This document shows positions 56,163 to 64,000 of a stretch of 64,000 nucleotides of DNA, in pieces. The stretch comes from Duganella qianjiadongensis (GTDB taxonomy: Bacteria > Pseudomonadota > Gammaproteobacteria > Burkholderiales > Burkholderiaceae_D). The notes under the pieces were generated by a model. The model ran no database searches and was not told the DNA's origin. It saw only the letters and a program-made list of their open reading frames with translations. The stretch is from positions 558,001-622,000 of the forward strand of contig NZ_WWCM01000001.1 in assembly GCF_009857915.1 (NCBI RefSeq), given 5' to 3'. A program made the position numbers and the translations under genes. Numbering within the stretch: the first letter of the stretch is position 1; every line of letters begins with the position of its first letter.

Positions 56163-57026
56163 ATGCTTAAGCAACCTTTGCAAACCCTGTTAGCCAGCGC
56201 CTTCGCCGCCACTCTGGGCAGCGCCAGCGCCGCCCCGCTCAAGGTGGAAGTATTCAATCCCGGCGAAGCGGCCATCTTCCCCGTCGCCTCGGTACTGGTC
56301 AGCGGCGCCCAGGATGCGGTACTGATCGACGCCCAGTTCTCGCGTGCCGAAGCCTTGAAACTGGTCGAACAGATCCGCGCCAGCGGCAAGCGCCTGACCA
56401 CCGTGTATGTGAGCCACGGCGATCCGGATTTCTATTTCGGCCTAGACGTGATCCACGCTGCTTTCCCTGCAGCGAAAATCGTCGCCACTGCCTACACCGT
56501 GGCTGCCATCGAGAAGAAAAAAGATGCCAAAGTAGCGTACTGGGGCCCCATCCTGAAAGACAACGCGCCGCACAGCATCATCGTGCCGCAAGTGCTGCAG
56601 GGCGACCGCATCGAACTGGAAGGCGAAACCCTGCAGATCACCGGTCTGCAGCCGGAGCGCAGCTATGTGTGGATCCCGTCGATCAGGACGGTGGCCGGTG
56701 GCGTGGTGGTCTTCAACGACCTGCACGTATGGACCGCCGACACCCAGACGGCAGCCTCGCGCCAGCAGTGGCTAGCCACGCTGGACGGCATCGCCGCCCT
56801 GCAGCCGAACACCGTGGTGCCGGGCCACTTCAAGGTGGGCAGCGCGCTGACGCCTGCCAGCATCGGTTTTACCCGCGACTATCTGGTGAAATTTGAAGCG
56901 GAAACGGCGGCCGCCGCCAACTCGGCCGCACTCATCACCCGCATGCAGCAACTGTATCCGCAAGCAGGTCTGAAAGCAGCTCTGGACACCAGCGCCAAAG
57001 TCGCCAAAGGCGAAATGAAGTGGTAA
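56163..57026 (+). CDS. Metallo-beta-lactamase-fold hydrolase, exported, altered metal motif
   Basis: A 287-residue protein with a signal peptide (1-23) and an MBL fold. The metal motif normally reading HxHxDH is HGDPDF at 85-90: His85 is kept, but the second His is Asp87 and the final His is Phe90. His217 in VVPGHFKVG fits a further ligand. So the metal site is reduced or rearranged and the protein may bind one metal or none. Homologues with the same HxDxDF wording exist in my memory as a subgroup, but I cannot verify them. Likely target of the divergent LysR regulator. Confidence 0.75.
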   Translation: MLKQPLQTLLASAFAATLGSASAAPLKVEVFNPGEAAIFPVASVLVSGAQDAVLIDAQFSRAEALKLVEQIRASGKRLTTVYVSHGDPDFYFGLDVIHAAFPAAKIVATAYTVAAIEKKKDAKVAYWGPILKDNAPHSIIVPQVLQGDRIELEGETLQITGLQPERSYVWIPSIRTVAGGVVVFNDLHVWTADTQTAASRQQWLATLDGIAALQPNTVVPGHFKVGSALTPASIGFTRDYLVKFEAETAAAANSAALITRMQQLYPQAGLKAALDTSAKVAKGEMKW

Positions 57027-57094
57027 GCCTGCAGATAAGCCAGCCACGCTGGGTAAACTAAAGGGGACTCGCGCCCCGCTGCGCAACTAGACAA

Positions 57095-57124
57095 ATGCAT
57101 CTAGATATTTTAATCTAGATGCAT
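57095..57124. promoter_or_regulatory. Palindromic operator at the BlaI-type gene
   Basis: The 12-base arms ATGCATCTAGAT (57095-57106) and ATCTAGATGCAT (57113-57124) surround an AT-rich 6-base spacer. It overlaps the first possible start codon of the BlaI-family gene (57119), a classical autoregulatory position. Confidence 0.75.
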
Positions 57125-57523
57125 AGTCTTATAAAAATGCGCAACATGAACCCACCCGTCGCTAAACCCACCCCTGCCGAACTGGAAATGCTGCGCCTGT
57201 TGTGGGCCAGCGGACCGGCCACGGCCAAGCAGGTGCATCAGGCCGCACTGGCCAGCCGGCCCGAGATGAACTACGCCACCGTGCTGCGCCTGCTGCAGGT
57301 CATGCACAGCAAAGGTATCCTCAGCCGCGACGAAAGCCAGCGCGCCCACATCTATGCGCCGGCTCAGGCGCAGGATGCGCTGCAAACCAATCTGCTGAAA
57401 GAACTGATACAGAAAGCCTTTGCCGGTTCCGGCAAGGCGCTGGTGCTGGCGGCCCTGCGCGGCGGCCACGTGAGCAAGAAGGAACGCGCCGAGATACAGG
57501 CCCTGCTCGATCAGGACAACTGA
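57119..57523 (+). CDS. BlaI/MecI/CopY family transcriptional repressor
   Basis: A protein of up to 134 residues with a winged helix-turn-helix (PTPAELEMLRLLWASGPATAKQVHQAAL, in part; then TVLRLLQVMHSKGILSRDE) and a C-terminal dimerisation region. BlaI-type repressors are normally released by proteolysis triggered by a BlaR1 (M56) sensor, but no such gene is adjacent. The first ATG (57119) lies in the operator; ATGs at 57137 and 57146 are alternatives. No ribosome site is visible, so the message may be leaderless. It converges on gltA. Confidence 0.85.
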   Translation: MHSLIKMRNMNPPVAKPTPAELEMLRLLWASGPATAKQVHQAALASRPEMNYATVLRLLQVMHSKGILSRDESQRAHIYAPAQAQDALQTNLLKELIQKAFAGSGKALVLAALRGGHVSKKERAEIQALLDQDN

Positions 57524-57565
57524 CAGCAGCGGCACGCACGGTGCCGGCTGGGCAGAAAACGGGCG

Positions 57566-57595
57566 AAAAAAAAGCGGGCCGCAGCCCGCTTTCTT
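57566..57595. terminator. Bidirectional terminator between blaI-like gene and gltA
   Basis: The arms AAAGCGGGC and GCCCGCTTT (57571-57579, 57584-57592) enclose CGCA, with an A-run on the left and a T-rich run on the right. It can end both the rightward repressor transcript and the leftward gltA transcript. Confidence 0.85.
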
Positions 57596-57612
57596 GTATC
57601 CGAGACAGCGGA

Positions 57613-58914
57613 TTAACGCTGGTCCAGCGGCTTGACTTCGCGCGTGGTCGAACCCACGAACAGCTGGCGTGGACGGCCGATTTTCTGTTCCGGATCGGCG
57701 ATCATTTCGTTCCACTGGGCGATCCAGCCTATGGTACGGGCCATGGCGAAGATACCGGTGAACAGCGAAACTGGAATGCCCAGTGCCGATTGTACGATGC
57801 CCGAGTAGAAGTCCACGTTCGGGTACAGTTTGCGCGAAACGAAGTATTCGTCGTTCAGTGCAATCTTTTCCAGTTCCATGGCCAGCTTGAACAGCGGGTC
57901 GTCTTGCAGGCCCAGCTCTTCCAGCACTTCGTAGCAGGTTTCACGCATCAGTTTGGCGCGTGGGTCGAAGTTTTTGTAGACGCGGTGACCGAAGCCCATC
58001 AGCTTCACGCCCGAGTTCTTGTCTTTCACCTGAGCGATGAAGGCAGGAATGTTCTCGACGGTGCCGATTTCTTTCAGCATGTTCAGTGCAGCTTCGTTCG
58101 CGCCGCCGTGGGCGGGGCCCCACAGGCAGGCGATACCGGCAGCGATACAGGCGAACGGATTGGCGCCCGAGGAACCGGCCAGACGCACGGTCGAGGTCGA
58201 AGCGTTCTGCTCGTGGTCGGCGTGCAGGATCAGGATACGGTCCAGCGCGCGCACCAGCACGTCGTTGACTTTGTATTCTTCGCATGGGTTGCCGAACATC
58301 ATGCGCATGAAGTTGGCGCTGTACGACAGGTCATTGCGTGGGTACACGAACGGCTGGCCGATCGAGTATTTGTAAGCCATCGCCACCAGAGTAGGCATCT
58401 TGGCGATCAGGCGGATAGCCGATACTTCACGGTGCTTGGCATCGTTGATGTCGAGCGAATCGTGGTAGAACGAAGCCAGCGCGCCAACGGTACCAACCAG
58501 TACCGACATCGGGTGCGCGTCACGACGGAAGCCGCGGAAGAAGAACTGCATCTGCTCGTGCACCATGGTGTGCTTGGTCACGGTGTCGACGAAGGTGGCT
58601 TTCTGTTCTGCGTTCGGCAGTTCGCCGTTCAGCAGCAGGTAGCACGATTCCATGAAGTCGGCGTTCACGGCCAGCTGTTCGATCGGGTAGCCGCGGTACA
58701 GCAGCTCGCCCTTGTCGCCGTCGATGTAGGTGATCGAGGAATTACATGCCGCGGTCGACATGAAACCCGGATCGTAGGTGAACTTGCCGGTACCGGCATA
58801 CAGCTTACGGATGTCGATCACGTCCGGACCAACGGTCCCTTTGTAGATCGGGAAATCGACCGATGGGCTGCCATCGGAGAACGACAGTGTGGCTTTGTTA
58901 TCAGAGGTGTTCAT
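57613..58914 (-). CDS. gltA: Citrate synthase
   Basis: A 433-residue type II (hexameric) citrate synthase condensing oxaloacetate with acetyl-CoA. The catalytic histidines are in [16 protein letters not shown] and [16 protein letters not shown]; the last segment also carries the CoA-binding basic residues, and the catalytic Asp lies nearby. I start it at the ATG at 58914 behind GGAAGAG; upstream codons to 58944 are not conserved. It is the distal end of the sdh gene run. Confidence 0.96.
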   Translation of the reverse strand: MNTSDNKATLSFSDGSPSVDFPIYKGTVGPDVIDIRKLYAGTGKFTYDPGFMSTAACNSSITYIDGDKGELLYRGYPIEQLAVNADFMESCYLLLNGELPNAEQKATFVDTVTKHTMVHEQMQFFFRGFRRDAHPMSVLVGTVGALASFYHDSLDINDAKHREVSAIRLIAKMPTLVAMAYKYSIGQPFVYPRNDLSYSANFMRMMFGNPCEEYKVNDVLVRALDRILILHADHEQNASTSTVRLAGSSGANPFACIAAGIACLWGPAHGGANEAALNMLKEIGTVENIPAFIAQVKDKNSGVKLMGFGHRVYKNFDPRAKLMRETCYEVLEELGLQDDPLFKLAMELEKIALNDEYFVSRKLYPNVDFYSGIVQSALGIPVSLFTGIFAMARTIGWIAQWNEMIADPEQKIGRPRQLFVGSTTREVKPLDQR

Positions 58915-58984
58915 GAACTCTTCCTTCTTGGAGAGGTGAGACAAAAGTAAAAAAAACAGTTAATGCTGTACTCGTGCTTCAGGC

Positions 58985-59266
58985 TCAGGCCAGTCGCAGA
59001 CGCGCCAGCAAGGTGTGTACCTGGGGCAGATCAATATCGCCGTCAGGCTCCTTGCGGGCCAGTATCAGATCCATCAGGGCATTGTCCGACAGATCCAGCA
59101 AACGCGTCAGAGCGTCCACTTCCTCGTCGGTCAATTCGGTTTCATGCGCATCGAGAAAACGGGTCAGGATGATGTCGTTTTCCAGCAGTCCACGGCGGGC
59201 GCGCCAGCGCAGGCGCGCGCGGTTGGCCGGGTCAGACTGGTGCGCAGCGGTATTCGTTGCAGTCAT
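58985..59266 (-). CDS. sdhE: Succinate dehydrogenase assembly factor SdhE
   Basis: A 93-residue protein (SdhAF2/YgfY/SdhE family). The RGLLENDIILTRFL block, with Arg25 and Gly26 in the RGxxE motif, is the conserved surface needed to help attach FAD to SdhA. It is helical with no membrane segments. It sits between sdhB and gltA; a terminator-like hairpin at 59282-59317 lies between it and sdhB. Confidence 0.92.
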   Translation of the reverse strand: MTATNTAAHQSDPANRARLRWRARRGLLENDIILTRFLDAHETELTDEEVDALTRLLDLSDNALMDLILARKEPDGDIDLPQVHTLLARLRLA

Positions 59267-59281
59267 GGTGCGGCTACTTTA

Positions 59282-59317
59282 CAAAAACGGGCGGCATTAA
59301 AAAGTCACACCGCCCGT
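59282..59317 (-). terminator. Terminator-like hairpin between sdhB and sdhE
   Basis: The arms ACGGGCGG (59287-59294) and CCGCCCGT (59310-59317) enclose a 15-base loop and are followed on the minus strand by TTTTTGT. Probably a partial terminator after sdhB. Confidence 0.65.
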
Positions 59318-59325
59318 GTGGTGCA

Positions 59326-60036
59326 TCAGATGGCGCGACGCACCATCAGTTCCTTGATCTTGCCGATCGCTTTGTTCGGGTTCAGACCTTTAGGGCACAC
59401 GTCGACGCAGTTCATGATCGAGTGGCAGCGGAACAGACGGTATGGATCTTCCAGATTATCCAGACGGGCGCCGGTGGCTTCGTCGCGCGAGTCGGCGATG
59501 AAGCGGTAGGCTTGCAGCAGGCCGGCAGGACCGACGAACTTGTCCGGATTCCACCAGAACGAAGGGCACGAGGTCGAGCAGCAAGCGCACAGTATGCACT
59601 CGTACAGGCCGTCGAGCTCTTCACGCTGGGCAGGCGATTGCAGACGCTCTTTTTCAGGGCGGATGGAATCGTTGATCAGGTAAGGCTTGACCGAATCGTA
59701 CTGCTTGAAGAACTGTGTCATGTCGACGATCAGATCGCGGATCACCGGCAGGCCAGGCAGCGGACGCAGCACGATAGGCTCGGTCAGCTCGTTCAGGTTG
59801 GTGGTGCAGGCCAGACCGTTTTTGCCATTGATGTTCATGGCGTCCGAACCGCACACGCCTTCGCGGCACGAGCGGCGCAGGGCCAGCGAATCATCCACGT
59901 CGGACTTGATACGCTGCAGGGCGTCCAGCAGCATCTTGTCGGTGTCTTTCAGCTCGACCGTCACGTCCTGCATATAAGGCTTGGCGTCCTGATCGGGATC
60001 GTAACGATAAATTTTCAGTTTGAGAGTGCGTGCCAT
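59326..60036 (-). CDS. sdhB: Succinate dehydrogenase iron-sulfur subunit
   Basis: A 236-residue subunit carrying three clusters. [2Fe-2S]: Cys57, Cys62, Asp65 and Cys77 (CREGVCGSD...AC), with Asp in place of a fourth Cys as in E. coli. [4Fe-4S] and [3Fe-4S]: CILCACCSTSCP and CVDVCPKGLNP. It passes electrons from SdhA to ubiquinone. The ATG at 60036 lies 11 bases after the sdhA stop. Confidence 0.96.
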   Translation of the reverse strand: MARTLKLKIYRYDPDQDAKPYMQDVTVELKDTDKMLLDALQRIKSDVDDSLALRRSCREGVCGSDAMNINGKNGLACTTNLNELTEPIVLRPLPGLPVIRDLIVDMTQFFKQYDSVKPYLINDSIRPEKERLQSPAQREELDGLYECILCACCSTSCPSFWWNPDKFVGPAGLLQAYRFIADSRDEATGARLDNLEDPYRLFRCHSIMNCVDVCPKGLNPNKAIGKIKELMVRRAI

Positions 60037-60047
60037 GTTCTTAGCTC

Positions 60048-61826
60048 TTAGAAAGTACGTGGTTTCGGTTTGAAGGTGTCGACCGTCAGCGGCTTGGTCA
60101 CGACGGCCTTGTATTCCAGACGGTTGTCCGCCGAGTACCACAGGGTGTGTTTCATCCAGTTGTCGTCGTCACGCTGCGGGAAATCGTTGTGGGCGTGGGC
60201 GCCACGCGATTCCTTGCGAGCTGCGGCCGAGACGATGGTGGCTTTGGCAGTTTCGATCAGGTTGTCCAGTTCCAGCGCTTCGACGCGGGCGGTGTTGAAC
60301 ACTTTCGACTTGTCCTTGAACGATACGTGCTTGCGACGCTCGTCCAGTTTCATGATTTCTTCCACGCCTTTGTTCAGCATGTCGTCGGTACGGAACACGC
60401 CGCAGTATTTCTGCATGGCGGCGCGGATGTCGTTGGCCACACCCTGCACTTTTTCACCGCCGTTCGAGGTTTCCAGCTTGTTCAGACGGTTCATCGCGAA
60501 GTCGGCAGCGTCCTTAGGCAGCGGTTTGTTTTCCTTCTGCTTGAGGTTCTGCGCCACCACGTGGTTACCGGCAGCGCGGCCGAATACCACCAGATCGAGC
60601 AGCGAGTTGGTGCCCAGACGGTTAGCGCCGTGCACCGATACGCAGGCGCATTCGCCGATGGCGTACAGGCCGTTGACCACTTTCTGGGTGCCGTCGCCGT
60701 TCGGCGTCACCACCTGACCATGGATGTTGGTCGGAATACCGCCCATCTGGTAGTGGATGGTAGGCACGACCGGAATCGGTTCTTTGGTCGCGTCGACGTT
60801 GGCGAACTTGTGGCCGATTTCCAGAATCGAAGGCAGACGCTTCTGGATGGTGTCGGCGCCGATGTGGCGCAGGTCCAGCATCACGTGATCCTTGTTCGGA
60901 CCGCAGCCGCGGCCTTCCTTGATCTCCTGGTCCATCGAGCGCGACACGAAGTCGCGCGGTGCCAGATCCTTCAGCGTAGGCGCATAGCGCTCCATGAAAC
61001 GTTCGCCTTCGGAGTTGATCAGGATACCGCCTTCACCGCGTACGCCTTCGGTGATCAGCACGCCCGCGCCGGACACGCCGGTTGGGTGGAACTGCCAGAA
61101 TTCCATGTCCTGCAGCGGCAGGCCGGCACGTGCCGCCATCCCCATGCCGTCGCCGGTGTTGATGAAGGCATTGGTCGATGCAGCGAAGATACGGCCAGCA
61201 CCGCCGGTAGCGAAGATGGTGGTCTTAGCTTCCAGAATCATGCATTCGCCGGTTTCCATTTCCAGCGCTACCACGCCGACCACGTCGCCTTCGGCGTCAC
61301 GGATCAGGTCCAGTGCCATCCACTCGACGAAGAAGTGGGTGCGGGCACGGACATTGCGCTGGTACAGGGTGTGCAGCAGTGCGTGACCGGTACGGTCAGC
61401 CGCTGCGCAGGCGCGCTGCACGGCTTTTTCGCCGAAGTTGGCGGTGTGGCCGCCGAATGGGCGCTGGTAGATGGTGCCGTCCGGGTTACGGTCGAAAGGC
61501 ATACCGAAGTGTTCCAGTTCGTACACGACCTTCGGTGCTTCGCGGCACATGAATTCGATCGCATCCTGGTCGCCCAGATAGTCGCCACCTTTGACGGTGT
61601 CGAACATATGCCAGAACCAGTTGTCTTCGGCCATATTGCCCAGCGAGGCGCCGATACCGCCCTGCGCTGCCACGGTGTGGGAACGGGTAGGGAACACTTT
61701 CGACAGTACCGCGACGTTCAGACCGGCTTCAGCCAGTTGCAGCGATGCACGCATGCCGGAGCCGCCGGCGCCGACGATTACCGCATCAAAGCGGCGGGTA
61801 GGGATTGCAGATTTGATAGCTGCCAC
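60048..61826 (-). CDS. sdhA: Succinate dehydrogenase flavoprotein subunit
   Basis: A 592-residue flavoprotein oxidising succinate to fumarate. The FAD-binding [14 protein letters not shown] is at 19-32; His50 in [11 protein letters not shown] is the covalent FAD site; HPTG and the R-rich catalytic region follow. The start is GTG at 61826, behind GGAG, since no ATG lies near the conserved N-terminus. It overlaps nothing and begins 3 bases after the sdhD stop. Confidence 0.95.
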   Translation of the reverse strand: MAAIKSAIPTRRFDAVIVGAGGSGMRASLQLAEAGLNVAVLSKVFPTRSHTVAAQGGIGASLGNMAEDNWFWHMFDTVKGGDYLGDQDAIEFMCREAPKVVYELEHFGMPFDRNPDGTIYQRPFGGHTANFGEKAVQRACAAADRTGHALLHTLYQRNVRARTHFFVEWMALDLIRDAEGDVVGVVALEMETGECMILEAKTTIFATGGAGRIFAASTNAFINTGDGMGMAARAGLPLQDMEFWQFHPTGVSGAGVLITEGVRGEGGILINSEGERFMERYAPTLKDLAPRDFVSRSMDQEIKEGRGCGPNKDHVMLDLRHIGADTIQKRLPSILEIGHKFANVDATKEPIPVVPTIHYQMGGIPTNIHGQVVTPNGDGTQKVVNGLYAIGECACVSVHGANRLGTNSLLDLVVFGRAAGNHVVAQNLKQKENKPLPKDAADFAMNRLNKLETSNGGEKVQGVANDIRAAMQKYCGVFRTDDMLNKGVEEIMKLDERRKHVSFKDKSKVFNTARVEALELDNLIETAKATIVSAAARKESRGAHAHNDFPQRDDDNWMKHTLWYSADNRLEYKAVVTKPLTVDTFKPKPRTF

Positions 61827-61828
61827 GA

Positions 61829-62197
61829 TTAAACACTCCAGAGTATCTGTACCGACCATGCGGCACAAGCGATCAACCACACGATGGTGGCGACTTGCAG
61901 GGTCAGACGCAGACCGACGGATTTCACGTAATCCATCCAGATGTCACGTACGCCTACCCAGGCGTGGAAGAACAGACCGAACAGGGTCACGGCACTGATC
62001 AGCTTGAACCATTGCTGGGCGAACAGGCCAGCCCAGCCTTCGTAGGTGAAGTTCTGGCCGGTCAGGAAGGACACCAGCAGAATGACGGTATAAGCCACCA
62101 TCACCACTGCGGTGACACGTTGCGCCAGCCAGTCACGCAGGCCGTAGTGCGCGCCTACCACGAGGCGTTTAGGTCCGATGTTATCGTTAGTTGCCAT
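61829..62197 (-). CDS. sdhD: Succinate dehydrogenase membrane anchor subunit
   Basis: A 122-residue integral membrane subunit with three hydrophobic helices; the segment [18 protein letters not shown] has the conserved haem- and quinone-side His and Asp of SdhD. With SdhC it binds haem b and ubiquinone. I start it at the ATG at 62197 (MATNDN) behind GGAGTC; the longer reading lacks a ribosome site. It is one base from sdhC. Confidence 0.93.
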   Translation of the reverse strand: MATNDNIGPKRLVVGAHYGLRDWLAQRVTAVVMVAYTVILLVSFLTGQNFTYEGWAGLFAQQWFKLISAVTLFGLFFHAWVGVRDIWMDYVKSVGLRLTLQVATIVWLIACAAWSVQILWSV

Positions 62198-62198
62198 C

Positions 62199-62621
62199 TC
62201 AGAAGACTCCAAACAGTTTGAGGGCGATGATTGCGGTCAGGGTCAGGCTCACAGCCAGCACGGAAGCGGCCGAGTGACGCGCCTGTTCCTTGGCCAGACC
62301 GATGTGCATATCCATGATCAGGTGGCGGCAGCCAGCGCAGAAGTGGTGCAGATAGCCCCAGACCAGCGCCAGAATGATCAGTTTGACCAGCGGATAGGAA
62401 ACGATGCCTTGGTAGTACGCAAAGGAAATTTCCGAGCGCAGGCTTTGCTCCAGCAGGTACAGCACGAATGGCAGCAGCAGGAACATCGTGAGGCCGCTGA
62501 TGCGGTGCAAAATGGATACCAGGCCAGCCAAAGGCAAGCGGTAGTTGGACAATTCCGTCACATGGATGTTACGGAACTCCGGCCGTTCTTTCTTCGGGGC
62601 TTCCCTTACGGCTTCTGACAT
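62199..62621 (-). CDS. sdhC: Succinate dehydrogenase cytochrome b556 subunit
   Basis: A 140-residue membrane subunit. The SILHRISGLTMFLLLP motif (quinone-site Ser and Arg) and the haem ligand His in HHFCAGCRHLIMD identify it. It is the first gene of sdhCDAB, with a very strong AGGAGGT ribosome site. The promoter and an inverted repeat lie in the 260-base region upstream. Confidence 0.95.
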   Translation of the reverse strand: MSEAVREAPKKERPEFRNIHVTELSNYRLPLAGLVSILHRISGLTMFLLLPFVLYLLEQSLRSEISFAYYQGIVSYPLVKLIILALVWGYLHHFCAGCRHLIMDMHIGLAKEQARHSAASVLAVSLTLTAIIALKLFGVF

Positions 62622-62691
62622 ATCAAGACCTCCTAGGCATAAACAAAAATTTCGAGAATGCGATTTTCGCTGATTTTCGCATTTCTAACCA

Positions 62692-62730
62692 ATATGTATT
62701 GTTACATATAACTAAAATAGTGGTAGTCAA
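62692..62730 (-). promoter_or_regulatory. Predicted sdhC promoter with an overlapping inverted repeat
   Basis: On the minus strand TTGACT (62730 to 62725) is followed by a 16-base spacer and TATGTA (62708 to 62703). The -10 lies inside the inverted repeat ATATGTA-TTGT-TACATAT (62692-62709), a good place for a repressor. Nothing else is evident in the rest of the 62622-62882 gap. Confidence 0.5.
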
Positions 62731-62882
62731 CAGCTGCGACGGCTACTTTCTGTAGCTCAACGTATTTTCAGCGCAACAAGGGTTTGCCTCGATTTCCACC
62801 CTGTTTTCGCCGCCCGCCGCTGCATTGCAACAAACGGGCATCTCCTCACATCAACTCCTGTGATCCGTACAGTTCAGCTCAC

Positions 62883-63677
62883 TTAGTTCAATTCGTTGTG
62901 ATAGTGGTGCCGGGCGGTCGAATACAGACCGCGGCGCAGTTCCACCGCTTTATCACCGTAAGTGAACGACACCCGCTCCGATTCCAGCAGCGGGGTCTGG
63001 GCAGCGATGCCCAGTAATTTTGCATCTTCCTCGCCCACGCTGACGGCGCGGATCTTTTCCGTCGCGCGTATCATGCGGGTGCCGAATTCCGATTCGAACA
63101 GGCCGTACATGGGCCCCTTGTATTCCACCAGCCGCTCGGCCGTCAGTCCCTTGAAGATCATGCCCGGCAGCCACAGCTCTTCCACAATGGTGGGCACGCC
63201 GTCAAACGCCTGCACCCGCTTGATGTACACCACGGCATCGCCCGACTTGAGTTCGAGCAGGCGCGCCACATCGGCGGGCGCACGCATGCGCTTGACTTCG
63301 ATAATTTTGCTGTCGGGATAGTGCGGCACGCCTTCGTCCGGCATCAGGCGCAGGAAACGGAAGTGAGCGCGTGCTTCGTGATGGGTGGAAACAAAAGTCC
63401 CCTTGCCCTGCTTGCGCATGACCAGATTTTCCGCCGCCAGCTCGTCGATCGCTTTGCGCACCGTGCCCTGGCTTACTTTAAAACGGTTGGCCAGTTCCAC
63501 TTCGCTAGGGATCAGTTCGCCCGGTTTCCATTCGCCCGACTGCAAACTCTGGGTAATCAGACCCTTGATTTGCTGATAAAGTGGCGAGAACGTGGGCGAA
63601 GGAGCCGCCGTAGCGCTGCCCGCACTGCCGCTTGCGGTAGTGGATGCAGGGTTATTATTAGGCGGCACGGAATTCAT
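62883..63677 (-). CDS. GntR family transcriptional regulator (HutC subfamily)
   Basis: A 264-residue regulator: an N-terminal Pro/Ser/Ala-rich tail, a GntR winged helix-turn-helix (GELIPSEVELANRFKVSQGTVRKAIDEL, in part) and a UTRA-type ligand-binding domain typical of the HutC group. It is divergent from mdh and adjacent to the sdh operon, so it probably controls these TCA genes in response to a metabolite. I start it at the ATG at 63677; a longer reading to 63770 would cover the operator-like palindrome. Confidence 0.85.
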   Translation of the reverse strand: MNSVPPNNNPASTTASGSAGSATAAPSPTFSPLYQQIKGLITQSLQSGEWKPGELIPSEVELANRFKVSQGTVRKAIDELAAENLVMRKQGKGTFVSTHHEARAHFRFLRLMPDEGVPHYPDSKIIEVKRMRAPADVARLLELKSGDAVVYIKRVQAFDGVPTIVEELWLPGMIFKGLTAERLVEYKGPMYGLFESEFGTRMIRATEKIRAVSVGEEDAKLLGIAAQTPLLESERVSFTYGDKAVELRRGLYSTARHHYHNELN

Positions 63678-63737
63678 AGACCACGATTTCACCACAAATA
63701 CCCCCTGCCGTCCAGCAAAAACCAGCAATAACTTATC

Positions 63738-63753
63738 TGTCTTATATAAGACA
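63738..63753. promoter_or_regulatory. Perfect 16-bp palindrome between the GntR gene and mdh
   Basis: TGTCTTATATAAGACA is a perfect palindrome in the divergent region, 10 bases upstream of the mdh -35 box. It is a likely binding site for the adjacent GntR regulator. Confidence 0.65.
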
Positions 63754-63763
63754 TAAGATAGCA

Positions 63764-63792
63764 TTGACATCTGCCAGACACAGGCCTACACT
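63764..63792 (+). promoter_or_regulatory. Sigma-70-type promoter of mdh
   Basis: A consensus -35 TTGACA (63764-63769) is separated by 17 bases from TACACT (63787-63792). Transcription would begin near 63799, giving a leader of about 135 bases before the mdh ATG at 63936. Confidence 0.7.
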
Positions 63793-63935
63793 CCCAGCGA
63801 GGCGCTTGCGGCATGCCGTCTGACACCCCTTTCCGGCCCGCCAGCCAGCACTCAAATGCAGTATGATTACGGTTTCCCCCGGGCCGGCAGCGGCCCCGCT
63901 TAGAGAACGTTTTATTCCCACTTTGGAGATTCATC

Positions 63936-64000
63936 ATGGCAAAAACCCCAATGCGTGTTGCTGTTACCGGCGCCGCCGGCCAAATCGGTTACGCTCTGCT
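63936..64000 (+). CDS. mdh: Malate dehydrogenase, 5' fragment
   Basis: Only the first 21 codons and part of the next lie in the window. The sequence AKTPMRVAVTGAAGQIGYALL contains the GAAGQIGY NAD-binding loop of the cytosolic-type bacterial malate dehydrogenase. TTGGAG lies upstream of the ATG. It continues past base 64000. Confidence 0.9.
   Translation, partial: MAKTPMRVAVTGAAGQIGYAL

Overview
The window looks like a chromosomal segment of a betaproteobacterium, probably order Burkholderiales and plausibly an Oxalobacteraceae-type genome. This is inference from gene content and order: sdhCDAB-sdhE-gltA followed by odhA-odhB-lpd and zapE, with a GntR gene next to mdh; the surE-pcm-nlpD-rpoS-rlmD block; a 'Gcr' membrane protein; and a fairly high G+C composition judged by eye. 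Coding density is high. With corrected starts no gene-free gap reaches 300 bases; the largest are about 54812-55104, 62622-62882 and 63678-63935. I saw no tRNA, rRNA, insertion sequence, prophage or CRISPR array.

Region by region. 0-12.1 kb is an envelope/stress block: two paralogous glycine-zipper proteins, an OsmB-like lipoprotein, a YqjD/YqjE-like set, a ferritin-like protein, DUF4398/OmpA lipoproteins, an AsmA-like protein, a tiny lmo0937-type membrane protein, a Crp/Fnr regulator and the Gcr membrane protein. A shared operator-like motif, GTnCG-N4-CnnAC, occurs six times here, each centred 29.5 bases from a -10-like hexamer, which is the class II activator position. 12.1-17.5 kb holds lipid and phosphate enzymes (a phospholipase D-type cardiolipin synthase, a metallophosphoesterase, a diacylglycerol kinase-like protein, a PAP2 phosphatase), a small protein behind two tandem LexA boxes, and an AI-2E family transporter. 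17.6-36.6 kb has two LysR/oxidoreductase divergons, alaC, an EamA exporter, a giant DUF748 protein and the pbpC/alpha-2-macroglobulin pair.

36.6-41.7 kb is the rlmD-rpoS-nlpD-pcm-surE block. At 41.8-44.3 kb a two-gene unit encodes a TIR-domain protein followed by a ParA-like/TPR protein whose P-loop is degenerate; this is the best candidate in the window for an undescribed signalling or defence module. 44.5-48.7 kb has a DinG-type helicase, a YdcH-like protein, a coiled-coil secreted protein and zapE. 48.8-64 kb is the TCA cycle block: lpd, a PspC-like gene, odhB, odhA, a LysR/metallo-beta-lactamase-fold divergon, a BlaI-type repressor with a perfect palindromic operator, gltA, sdhE, sdhBADC, a GntR regulator and the start of mdh.

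Together the right-hand third makes most of the oxidative TCA cycle (citrate synthase, 2-oxoglutarate dehydrogenase, succinate dehydrogenase, malate dehydrogenase), and the left-hand part looks like a co-regulated envelope-protection set. Functions come from recognised motifs and gene order; no database search was run.
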